From assembly GCA_029224185.1 (NCBI GenBank), contig CM055194.1:20900674-20964673 (forward strand): a stretch of DNA of 64,000 nt. The letters are read 5' to 3'. Shown here piece by piece: positions 12,083 through 22,341 of the stretch. The notes beneath the pieces were generated by a model, which was given only the letters and a program-made list of their open reading frames with translations, was not told the DNA's origin and ran no database searches. Source of the stretch: Karalla daura. Taxonomy: Eukaryota; Chordata; Actinopteri; Chaetodontiformes; Leiognathidae. The translations under genes were made by a program, and so were the position numbers. The number at the start of each line of letters is the position of its first letter. The first letter of the stretch is position 1.

Positions 12083-12906
12083 ATATTGTGTGCATATGTT
12101 ACCCGCTAAGTAACTGAAACCGCTCTATTATGTAACTCCTGAGAAGAACAAATATAGTGTGTTTGTGTGCCAATAAAGCCCCCCCTCCATCCCAGACTGT
12201 TATCTTTAATCCCGAATCTATTATTTATCCGGGTGCTGAAAAGGTGATGTATGTTTAGCTGGCTTGGTGAGATCAGCGCTAATGGGCTCAGAGTAAGGCT
12301 ACTAAATAATTCATTGGCTATTAATCTAATAATGGCGTCTGGAAACAAGACCCTTATGCAGACCTACACAGAGACATCAACTCAGGAGGAAAGCGCTTGA
12401 CATTTGGACCTCGTAGCACCACAAAGGAACAATCTCAAGGCCAACGGTATATCTCGTTTTCCTCAAAGGTGCCTTTTGGCTTCAATGCAATCTCCTCTTT
12501 TTGGTCTTTTAAGTCAAATTTTATGAGATGATGTGATGCTTTTTTTTCCCGGTGCAAATGTAGAAGTCTTTCAGTATTACATGAAAGGATGCAGAGGGAG
12601 GCTTACATGTCTTCCACTAATATACTGCCTGTTGAGCTGAAATGGAAGAATTGTAGGTGTTAGGACAAGATGACGGGTCAACAGTTACACAACAGGGTGT
12701 CTTCATAGAAGCAAAATACTGTGGTTGCATCGGCATGCATTAACATGCAGTTAAATAAACAGACAAGTTACAAGTTTGCCATTTCTTGACGTCATTGAGA
12801 AAGCTTAAAACTCAAGAGGAGACTCCAAGAGGATGTTGATTTCAAGTGCAGACAGTGCATACAATAATGGTGATTACTGCCTGCTCCTGTCCCACTGAGC
12901 ACTTAC

Positions 12907-12992
12907 TTGAGACGCCAGGGCAGACTCGGGCTCCACTTTGGTATTTACTTCCAAGGAGTTCTTATTTGATGGCTCTAATTGGGTTTTACAGT
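12907..12992 (-). CDS. pex5l: pex5l internal exon, linker before HCN core
   Basis: The exon is 86 nt. The first two bases (AC) complete a codon with the final G of the upstream exon to give Asp; 28 codons follow, from CKTQLEPSNKNSLEVNTKVE to PESALASQ. It ends in phase 0 at the perfect donor CAA|GTAAGT and joins ARLSKEQRW. The junction peptide SIDSDCKTQLE matches mammalian PEX5L SLDLDIQTQLE, which fixes the acceptor at CCATAG|AC. A stronger-looking acceptor, TTTTAG, lies 8 bases upstream, but using it would give Gly-Pro-stop. Between QTQLE and ARL the fish sequence has about 22 residues, against about 67 in the mammalian protein as I remember it. The segment is rich in polar and acidic residues and probably disordered. 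Identity is sure from context; the exact 5' edge is slightly less so. Confidence 0.88.
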
Positions 12993-13004
12993 CTATGGAC
13001 CTAA
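12991..13004 (-). promoter_or_regulatory. pex5l: Tandem 3' splice sites 8 bases apart
   Basis: The sense strand reads TTTTAG, then GTCCATAG, then the exon. Only the second AG keeps the frame with the upstream exon (G+AC = Asp). The first AG gives GGT CCA TAG, a stop. The long T/C tract precedes the first AG, so some use of it would be expected and would create a truncated or NMD-targeted transcript. Confidence 0.65.
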
Positions 13005-14701
13005 AAGAGAAGAAAAACAGGTGTATCACATGATACAGGCCCAAGCTTCCATGAATAAAACATCTCCTTTTCTTTATCAGTCCAAAAGACACATGATCTC
13101 GAATGTACATGCATGAGGGTTTCCCGATCAAACCTGGTTTTCAAGGGCACTTCCAAAGGTCTCCACATGAATACAGACAACATCATACATCAACATCATC
13201 TATTGCCCGGGTTAGAAATGCTGATATTAGGAAATTCTAAAAAGGCCACGATTACATCTAAAGGCAATGCTTTAAAGGTGATCTAGCTTATATGTTAAGA
13301 AACCGTTTATTTGATCCAGTAAACATGGACATTATTGTTATTCCTACTGTAGGTATAGAGAACTGTGTGTGAAGGAATCAAGCAGTTCTAAACCTAAATA
13401 CTTCAATATAATCACTAGCTGAGTGTTGATTTGTCTGACATTGTGGCTTCACCAATGTTGAGGCACTTCATGTTCACTGAACACTCCACCCTGCTTGTCT
13501 TTACTTATACAATGGGTGCCATATTGGTACCAGATGTAAACAGTGAGGCCTAGAGAGTCAGATAGATGTAATTCCCACTGATACTGGCTCCCACTCTTGC
13601 CTGGTCAGGACTATGCTCACCACAGAAACTCATTGGATGAGTTTTTAGAAGAACGCCGTCTCTCCATCTTCCATTTTCTGTTTCCATTCCTCTCGGGGTT
13701 CGGGTTCAGCTCTTCCCATTTATCTAATGGTGAACCAATCGTAACTGGTGACAGGAAAAAAAAACACATAATGAGAAAGAAGTCAAATGAATTCATTTTT
13801 CTGAATGAATGATACTAATAACTTGGATCAAATTTATTGCTCTAATTCTGAATTTCACTCCTAAGGACGGTCTATAATCTCTCATTTTGGACAAACTTTA
13901 ATTCCGCTGTGTCATTAACAAAACCACTAAAAAGCAACAGCGTTTTAATATTTCACAGGCAACTAAAACAAACCTCTTAACACTGGTCTGGGCTCACTAA
14001 TTGACTTTACTAGCACAAACCGAGAGCTAAAAACACAGACGTTAGTGCTGGGAGTGTCTGAGAAACGGGACATGAAATTTTAAATGACGCTCGGGTTATG
14101 GTGGGTGTCACTGCCATGCACTTGCCCTGAACTATACTTTAACTAACTCCATAATTAGTTCTTATTGACGACTTTGACCTTTTCAACTGGCAAATTTGAG
14201 GGTAATTGACCGTTTCGTAATTGACCGATTCCTCTCCATGTCTTTTAAGACAATCCCTTTCATTACAGTAAATTGGCTTTGATCCTTTGGCTCATCTTGA
14301 ACCTTGCGTCTAGTGTAGCACAATGCCGTCATTGTGGGAGGTGGAGGGAGCGTTGGGGTGGTATATAGGGGATTGGTATGATCTTTATGGCCTTAGGGAA
14401 GTCATTAGCAGTGGTTGATGGAGGGATGAAGCAGGTCAGGGTACTGGGATAGATAATTTCATAGCACGGTGTATGATATTGCATGTGCGGTATCTCATAA
14501 AATAATTGGATCTGCACAGTTCACTCACCAATGGGGCCATGGGAAACTGAGAGGAATCTGACTAAAATTCAATGCCAACTTTTAGTGTACAATACTTATT
14601 AAACCTTTGTTGCCTCAGAAACACTTTTTTTTCTTTCTGGAGGATGTTGCTGCTTCAATGTTGGGGTGGTAACGATTAAAACGTTTGCAAAGCGTCTCTA
14701 C
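12993..14701 (-). other. pex5l: pex5l intron, 1.7 kb
   Basis: The intron runs from GTAGAG at 14701 to the CCATAG acceptor at 12993. Apart from the doubled acceptor at its 3' end, I see only unique AT-rich sequence. Confidence 0.8.
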
Positions 14702-14911
14702 CTGAGTCTATCGAGGCCCTCTCTGGGGTTCTCATGCTTGGTCCCGTCTGTTCAACTTCCACCTGGATCAGCTCCGTCTCATCCGTCTTCTTCCTGTGAG
14801 GGTTGTTCTTCAGGCAGTTGCCCCGGGACGACAGGGGACTCTTCCTGTCTTTACTGTTCCTCCTTTCGCCAGGTTCACTGAGGTCCAGCAGGTCCAGTGT
14901 TGAAGACAGAA
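14702..14911 (-). CDS. pex5l: pex5l internal exon, disordered N-terminal linker
   Basis: The exon is 210 nt with 69 full codons. TT at the start joins the G of the upstream exon to give Val, and a final G passes on, so the phase is 1 at both ends. The peptide opens LSSTLDLLDLSEPGERRNSK, matching the mammalian PEX5L segment TNTAVL..LDLLDLSEP across the exon border. The remainder is a basic, serine-rich linker (KDRKSPLSS, NNPHRKKTDE) that is poorly conserved, ending TPERASIDS, the counterpart of mammalian PETSSLDL. The acceptor is a good pyrimidine tract ending CCTATAG at 14917-14912; the donor is CAG|GTAGAG. The other two frames contain stops (three stops in total), so the choice of frame is firm. 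The exon is symmetric and can be skipped in frame: the upstream exon also ends in a single G, which would join directly to the exon at 12907-12992. Confidence 0.93.
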
Positions 14912-17900
14912 CTATAGGAGGAAAGACAGTAGTTCAGCTGGGGGTTATGTTTATTGGAGGCAGAGTGGCATGGCACCACTGGCTACAGAGTGGAAGTGAT
15001 GAATGGATACAATGCAGTGCATTCCAATTCTGAGATACTTTCTTGAAATTTGCCAGAAAATTGAGGAAAACTTCAGGTATAAAGAGAACCTTTGTTGCCT
15101 TGAAGCACTTTAAAATTCTGTGAGATTTTATAGAATTTCTACTTGTGATTAAATAGTTCTGCTCGAATATGGTGATCTTGTCAAGACTCCTCACTTGCGT
15201 TTCAGAAACTTTCCTCTCCCTTTGAATTCGACAGAAAGACAGGTTTCACTCATTCCACCGCGTGAAGCTTTGATTTTGAGCTACACGTCTTCTGACGCGG
15301 CGATTCGAGCTGTCAAAGGTACTTAAGCTGTCAACGGCATCGCCTCCTGGGTGGACATCTAAAAAAATGTGCCGCTGCTCTTTTCGGAGAATCTAAATAC
15401 AGGCTACAGGCCGCTTGGAGGGTGCGATAAGGATGAGGTGCGGCCCCTCGAGGCGCTCCAGTTTTGGTCATTTAAGTAATTCAATATCAGGTTGGTAGAG
15501 CGGCAAAGAAGCACAGAGCCTTGTGTCCGGTGTCATGTCCGTAGCTTCTGAATTAACTGTGTTGAAAATCTTTGCAGACTTCAATTCATCATTAATCCAA
15601 AGACACATGTAATCATACTACATTGTCAATATTATGCACTTATTTTGCATATTCACAGTTGTGTGATTCTCTCAGTTTTTATGGACAGATTTTACAAGAC
15701 CAAATACAGGGAGATAAAAGCATCATAACCCCAGACGAAGTTTTTTCTGCCTTGGTTGCAAGAGGAAGCTGCAAAGTTTCCTCAGTCATTTCCAAGGAGC
15801 CCGACTGTGTCTTCTGTGCGATGCAAACACAGAGCCACAGACACATGACTCCATAATTGGCGTGCCGCTGTTTCATGACAACCAAGTGAGCGCGTTTGTT
15901 GACTGAAATCTCTGCGTAATTAGAGAGTATGTCTGTTTCCCTTGCTTGTGCTCTTTAGATGACAAGTGCAATTACAAATCAAGGGAGACACACTGATGGG
16001 GAAGGTTGCCTGAAGACTTTTTGAGCATCAAAAAGAAACACAAGCTGTTCATGAAAAGGCATTGATGTCAGAAATGTTTCGGCACCCTCGAGTGTACTTT
16101 AAGTGATCCGGATGGGAAGACAATTGCACAGACAAGTAAGTTTTCCAAATCAGCTGGATATTTTAGCTGGATGCTTGTATTCTATGTAGCCATCTAAGAG
16201 ATGGTGATGTGCTCTGTTGTTACCAGTGGAGGCCTGGAGAGCAACTGAATGTATTTTAATCCCCAACGTGATGAAGCCCGACTGAAAATAAGAGGTAGTG
16301 AAGAGCAAGAGCAATGTTTTACAGTTGAATGCATCAGACTAAGAGTGTCTGAAAGAGTCGCTGAAGAATCCTAAAATGTGTCTGGACATTAAGTAACCAC
16401 CCACTTAGCTCGTCCTGGTGGCTCAACACATCCAGTTCACAGTGATAACGTTGGCAGGTTTCCCATCCATATACTGTAATTCCCAATCATTACTGAATCA
16501 ATGGATCCTCGACTTCAGTGGTTGATTTAGGTGAAATGAGGAGCAGCACTTTAAAACCTCTCATAACCATTAGAGTCAGTTTATTGAATCCATTTTAAAC
16601 AGGCACTTGAAGGCAATATTACTTTCTAACGTATTAACATAATTATAGAATTATGTTTTTTTTTAAGAAAAATCAACTCTAGAAACTCTGCTTGCTTTCT
16701 AACTGTAATGCTGTCTTCTTTTTTCTTTCCTAATGTTCTTTTTTGCAACAGAGCAGAGCTTAAGGATCAGGGGTAGAAGTCTCATTCACTAGACTCAGCT
16801 CAGTCTGCTGGACTATAAAATCTAAATCCAAAAAGATGGCTCCTCTTGTGTGTTTCCTCATCACTGTTGTATTTTCACTGTAGATAATAATGAGGACCAA
16901 TCTGGCCAGGCATGCTAACGTTTACGCTTCTTAACCTCTAATAAGGATTTTGTGTGCAGGTAAGCAATTAAATAAACACTGAATTCTTTGAAAACTATGT
17001 GTTCCCATAGAGCAGAGGCCCAAAATCCAAACTCAGACAAATATATAGATTTAAAGCTTTAGATTGAGAAAATAAAGAAGGTGAAAACCATTGTTTATAG
17101 TATTCCTGTAACTGCTGTTCTGGTACAAATTGCTGACAGAAGAGAAAAGCAACATTTGTTTAGTACGAAGGGGTTTTTTTTAAGCAGTCCTGGGTGGTGA
17201 AGGCAGACTGCTCCTGAATAAGTCAGTCCCTCTGCTGCGTCTCTAAAGGAGTGATGGATATCTTAACCAGAATGGGACGGGCAGCACTCTGCATGTTTCC
17301 ACAGCGGTGGTTCGTCTCAGCTGGGATAACCAGCAGATCCTGTCTCTTTAAAGCTTCCGACATGTTCTCATTTTCTCACTTAAACTGAAAAAACAAAAAT
17401 TTAAACCGACATTTATTTGACTTGTGTGTTTCCAAACCCCAGTAACCCACGTAATCAATCTTTAATTTATGCCGCAGTTTTTACATCAACCGGCAGAAAG
17501 AGTCATCAACCTGGAAAATCAGACGATGCAGAGCTGCATGAGAGAGCACGGCATGATGTAGGTCTCGGAAGGATTAGCATATCTGAGGTGCTAATTGTCA
17601 TTCATCATTGATTTTCTTTGCTCCCCGGTTCAGTCTTATTTAGTCCCAGGATCTTTTGGCAGTCCATCGCAGTGTGAAAACAAAGTGACACGAAATCACA
17701 ACCGAAAACCACTTCGCTGCACGTCTTTGCACCGCGTATCACGGTGTGGGTATGTTGGGTGTTTGTTTTTGTTTGTTCAACGATGTTGGTAGGATAGAAG
17801 CTTTCCCTGCCTTTGCCCTTTGTAACCTGGAGATAGGTATCAGCAGATTCCACTTTTACCGAAGATTAAAGCAGGTAATGGATTGTTGGGACAGCTTATT

Positions 17901-18033
17901 TTTTAATCGAAAAGATGATTAGCAGCCGAATTGACTACAAAGATGACGAAAGCCTAGAAACTGTGTCATGACCACATTATATTAAGCCCATATGTCTCTG
18001 CTAGGAGCAGAAGGAGGCATGTAGAAGACAGAA

Positions 18034-18047
18034 GGGGGGGGGGGGGG
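18034..18047. repeat. G homopolymer, 14 bases
   Basis: Uninterrupted G run in the 4.2-kb pex5l intron. Confidence 0.9.
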
Positions 18048-18397
18048 TTCCAACAACGGTCCGCCATACTTTGCTCAGCTGAGTCAACGCACTTCATAGC
18101 CAGTTCGGGGATGACACATGTCAGCTGTGCAATCTGGTTCTGCACATGGACACTCAAAGATGGAACGGCCGAGTGATCAGGGTCCGTTCAATGTGAAAAC
18201 TGAGGTGACACTTGGCATCTGTCTGACCACAGAGTTTCTCAAGTTCATTTTTAGCACGTTGATTGGCAGAATGACGTACAATGAAAGACAAAAATATGTA
18301 ACAGGGTAGCAACCAGTGCATCTTTCCAAGTCCATCAAGTCTTGACAAGCAGACTGGGCTATCAAAGTGCTACTCTGCCTTCTGTAGGGATATTTAC

Positions 18398-18600
18398 ATC
18401 CATCCAGTATCATACCCACACCATTCAATCTCACACTCAGAGGCAATTTGTCGTCTCAGATCGAGATTAATGTCGATTTTTGCTTTAGACTATTGGACAA
18501 AATGAGGTATGTGGAGAGAATCCAGACAGACATGAGGAAAACATGCAAACTGACAAGGAGTGGAACATGTGACCTTGTAGCTTTTGCACCAAGACAGTTT
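18398..18600 (-). mobile_element. SINE-like repeat copy, antisense
   Basis: CATCCATCCAGTATCATACC, CTCACACTCAGAGGCAATTT, GGACAAAATGAGG and GAAAACATGCAAACTGACA follow the family order. Confidence 0.65.
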
Positions 18601-19076
18601 GGGATTCGAGATATGATGCATTTGACACCTTAATTTAGTTTGGTTTGCTTTCACCTTGGTTTTTGAAGGTGAACCAAACCACTTACATGATGTTATGCAG
18701 TTACAACACCTGTCCACTTGAGACACTACAGCCTGAAACAAGCTTTGAACGGGTGGGGAAAAAAAGCATGAGGAAGTAACAACCTGGTGAAGCAACTGTA
18801 ATCATTGTCCGTCTTTCTGTCTCTCTCGCTCCCTCTCTGTTTCCTAGTTTAGAGTGGACACTGGAAATTGTGGTCTGATCCCTGCATCATCCCACTTGTT
18901 CCCCATAAAACCCTCCATGTCTCTGTGTAATCACTCAGTGATTGGAGGGCATGCAAATCCAAGTGGCTTCCCTTAAAAATGACTGGGTGACAACCACTTT
19001 AGTCACTCACACATGCATGTCTCCTGTTAAGTTTTAACTCAGAATGAACTCAGAATGTAAAATGATGGTACTGTAC

Positions 19077-19188
19077 CGGCTGTGTTGGAGGTCACAGGGC
19101 GGGAAAGCGCATCACACTTGGTCTCGCAGAGGAAATCGTCGATGGAGGGGCTCAGAAGCGGGCGGCTCTCTTGTTGCTCACTCACCAG
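19077..19188 (-). CDS. pex5l: pex5l internal exon with RPLLSPSIDDFL motif
   Basis: The exon is 112 nt, 37 codons plus one G, phase 0 to 1. The peptide begins LVSEQQESRPLLSPSIDDFL and continues CETKCDALSRPVTSNTA. Mammalian PEX5L has LVNEQQESRPLLSPSIDDFL and CETKSEAIARPVTSNTA at the same place, so the match is nearly complete. In mammals this is the first exon shared by the alternatively spliced N-terminal forms. ESRPLL fits the acidic dileucine pattern [DE]xxxL[LI], which in other proteins recruits AP-2; that role here is my inference. The acceptor is CTTTGCCCTTATAG (19189 upward) and the donor CCG|GTACAG, which is weak at +5. No start codon is present; the upstream exons are not visible in the remaining 45 kb. 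Confidence 0.95.
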
Positions 19189-19535
19189 CTATAAGGGCAA
19201 AGACAGACAGGACGGGTCAGGCTCCCACTCAGCGTGGAACTTCCATTACAATGTCTGTTAACGTCAAGTTAAGTTCAACCCCCGTCGGTCGGCAGTGATA
19301 TACAGATGTCTGTGATGACTCATCCCTGCCCGGTAAAAAGGCTTCAGCTCGTCTGTGTGTTGGTTGTAGGAAGACGGGATGCTCTCACATTCACAGCATT
19401 TTAACCAGTGTATGATGAGCGTTAGACAGAAACAGAAATCTCAGCGCATGCGAAACCTTGATGTGCTGTTCAGACATGTGACAGAGCTCCACCTGCAGCC
19501 TTTTTGACATTGATTGAATTATGAATAGCTTGAGC

Positions 19536-19650
19536 TGACCGGTCCAGGGTATATTCCCTGCCTCTGCTCTGAGTCCACTGGGCTAGACTCCAGCATATCC
19601 CTGTAACACCATCGAGGTACAAAGTGGATAAGATAATGATGAATGGATAT
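19536..19650 (+). mobile_element. SINE-like repeat, 3' part
   Basis: CCGGTCCAGGGTATATTCCC, CAGCATATCCCTGTAACACC and the tail GATAATGATGAATGGAT match the 3' half of the family. The head is missing. Confidence 0.65.
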
Positions 19651-20640
19651 TCTGTGACTGCTCTTTGCAAACAGTTTAAAAGCTTCTTATGCCTCCTGTT
19701 TGAAAACAGCTCTACGGTTGCGTTGCTATGTTAATTTGGGATTAGCACTGAGTGAAACCAGATGTGTGCGTCACATAAAAAAAAAAATAATTGCCTTGCC
19801 ATTATTGCTTATCTCACCTTCCAAACCGGGAAAATGCTAACGACCTTGCCTGTGATGCACCAATTTGTAGGGCTGCCAGTGCAGCTGTAGAATAGGTTAC
19901 ATTCAATTCATTATTGGCGCCCTGAAGCCCTGATACTCCAGGTGCAGCTGGCCACAATTTGCCAACTGATGCTTCATAATTTTGGAGGTAAAAACCAGTT
20001 TTATCTCGTAGAGAGGGGCGAGCCACCGCCGCCACTGTTGTCAGGCCCGTGCAGCATGTATTTAATGCTGGCAGCGAGGAAACATGACATTTGCTATTGT
20101 TGCTCTCCAGGCCGCACTCACAAGTGGAATTTTAATGAAGGTTTTGGACGTTTAATTACCAGTCGGGCAGTGAGCTGCACGTAACCTACCATATGCTTGA
20201 TATAAAAGATGCTGAATGGGCTTTTCGTACTATGTCCACACAATACATGCCCTGATAATTAAAGATGTGCAGCGTATTCATCTGCTATTATGCTGTAGCG
20301 TTATAGTAGCCATTTCACTGTGACAATGACTTTTACACCCTCATTGTTTGGAGTTCCTCTCATCCCACCGCTGCGTGAGAAATATGTCCAACTCTGACTA
20401 AAATCCAAAGTATCGAGGTGGAAGCCCTCCATGGACTGCCAAACAGATGTTTTGTTTACCATCTGGACTTTGAATTAATAATTGCACACTTGATTTTTAT
20501 GTTATTATTTAGCCTTTATCACAAATGGAAGACTGATGTCACAAATTAACTATAATAAATGCTCCAAAAGCTGCACTTTATCATTACGAGTAATTAATAG
20601 AAAAGTGAACACAAAAGCAAACTCCATGTCACCTCATTAA

Positions 20641-20756
20641 GTGTGTTTCCGTTACTGCTAGAATTGAGCCAAACCTAATTATCCCAATGAAAAAAATGCT
20701 AATAGAAACACCTAAAATAAACCTCTCAAATATCACATTTTTGCTCTCTCATGAGG
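20641..20756 (+). mobile_element. GTTTCCATTA-family fragment
   Basis: GTGTTTCCGTTACTGCTAG is followed 50 bases later by GCTAATAGAAACACC, then by TTTGCTCTCTCATGAGGTG, which matches the middle of the 29988 element in reverse orientation. Confidence 0.5.
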
Positions 20757-22067
20757 TGCTCCACAAACATGTTGGCTGAACTTTCAACTCAAAGTGAAAT
20801 CTTTGTGGGATACTGCGACACAAGACTTAACAAGAATTACGTTTCATATACTAAATACCTGCTGGTAGAGATTTTACCTACTAAATTTGAGAGATTTTGC
20901 TTTTATTTTGAAACACAACCAATATTACTGTGGTGGTCTGACTTTGTGCTGAGGCTCATAGTACTGGCAAAAAACCTTGCTATGATTCATGATGGAGTTC
21001 AGAGGTAGGAGTGAAAGAATTACTGCAGCAGAAAAATCTTTTGCAGCTGACAAAAACTCCTGGAAAAAAAGATAAACACTGAGAGGAGGAGGTCATTATT
21101 TAGCAGTGTGCGAGTTTGCTCGGTGCTGCAGGAACGCTGACCCAGCACAGGTAATTAGAGCCGGCGTAGTTGTGGTGTCGGAGAGCTTTGTTTCACGGCA
21201 GGTCTCACACTGTGCACTAACCTGATTTCCTCCTCTGCTGCTGCCAGCCCGAGCACGTTCCACCAGGTCTGGAGGACAGAGGCGGGTGGAGACTACAGTA
21301 GGTTTTAGATAGTATCTGAATTTATTCGTTGAGTTGCATTGTGCTAGTTGGAGGATAAGTGTAATAAAGTGAAGTTGTTAAATGCCTCGTTTCATCTTTC
21401 CCAGTGAATTATTTGGTTAGAGCTCCTCTGTGGCGTCAGTTTGCTCTGTTTCTCTGTTTGATATCATTGTAAATGGAGTATTTTAGCTTTGGGCAGATGA
21501 AAAAAGTAATCTGGACCTCAGGCTGCAGGACACTGTGATTGGCATTTTATGCCTGGATGCCGGCGACAGCTGTGGCTGGAGCTGTTATGGTTTCAGGATG
21601 TTTTCAGGTTTCTACTGAATCTCACTACTCAATACCTTCAGGGATTTTCTCCAAATTTAGGGAAAAAAATTCCCCTTCTTTTCCAAAAACTAAATTTCCA
21701 AAAACTTAAATGCTTATTAAAGGAAAAAAATATGACTCACGGGCTAAAATAATCCTTTGGTGGCGTTCTATACACCAGAGGTCAAAGGTCAACTGCATGG
21801 TGACATTAAAAGGTTATTCACAAATGTCATTCCGCCATCAATCAGCATGAAGCATCGAGAACAGAAGGGACTGGGACCTGATTTGTGTTTATGGACGTTT
21901 GTTAGTGCAGTCAGATCTATAATAAATGCTTCCATTCATATTCCATCTACCTTTATCATTTAGGTTGGCAGTGCAAACTACATTAGCAAAAGTGCCATTC
22001 AGATGTTTTAGTCTATTTAGAGCAGAATTTTACACACAGATGTACATGTTGGTATATCCATTTACTA

Positions 22068-22157
22068 TTGTCTTATTCACTTTGTACCTTAATGGTGTCA
22101 TAGGGGATCTGGTAGAGCTTATTCAAGCACACATAGACTGGGAGTCCATTGCAGGAG

Positions 22158-22188
<31 letters not shown>

Positions 22189-22341
22189 GCAGTCGTCCTA
22201 AACATACCTGTCTTTGGTTTGCATGAGGAAACCCACATGACGAGAACATGCAAACACACAGAAAGGTCCTGAGTCCAACTGGGACTCAGACCTAGGACAT
22301 TCTTGCGATGAGAGTGCTAACCACTCAGCCACTGTGTCACC
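22068..22341 (-). mobile_element. SINE-like repeat copy, antisense, with internal (AC)n
   Basis: The copy includes TTGTACCTTAATGGTGTCAT, an expanded CA tract, GAGAACATGCAAACACACAG and GCTAACCACTCAGCCACTGT, which is the reversed tRNA-like head. It is nearly full length. Confidence 0.75.
22158..22184. repeat. (CA)n microsatellite
   Basis: CA run inside the SINE-like copy 22068-22341, so it arose from within the element. Confidence 0.9.

Larger units (their letters stand above)
10102..12906 (-). other. pex5l: pex5l intron, 2.8 kb
   Basis: The intron is bounded by GTAAGT at 12906-12901 and GACAG at 10106-10102. It contains two CA tracts with an adjacent CT tract near its 3' end and a (GT)n tract at 12054-12082. 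I searched it for an exon matching the extra mammalian linker (KWDDVKFHGDRN...) and found none. Confidence 0.82.
14912..19076 (-). other. pex5l: pex5l intron, 4.2 kb
   Basis: The intron runs from GTACAG at 19076 to CTATAG at 14912. It contains a 14-base G homopolymer at 18034-18047 and one antisense SINE-like copy (18398-18600). The remaining sequence, about 14912-18030, has no simple repeat and no recognisable exon. Confidence 0.8.
19189..22067. other. Upstream pex5l intron, block 1
   Basis: No exon was recognised. The block contains a SINE-like copy (19536-19650) and a GTTTCCATTA-family fragment (20641-20756). The stretch 20035-20170, around CATTTGCTATTGTTGCTC and GTGGAATTTTAATGAAGG, is free of repeats, evenly mixed in composition and rich in ATTA cores; it is a candidate conserved non-coding element. 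The rest shows nothing I can name. Confidence 0.45.
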
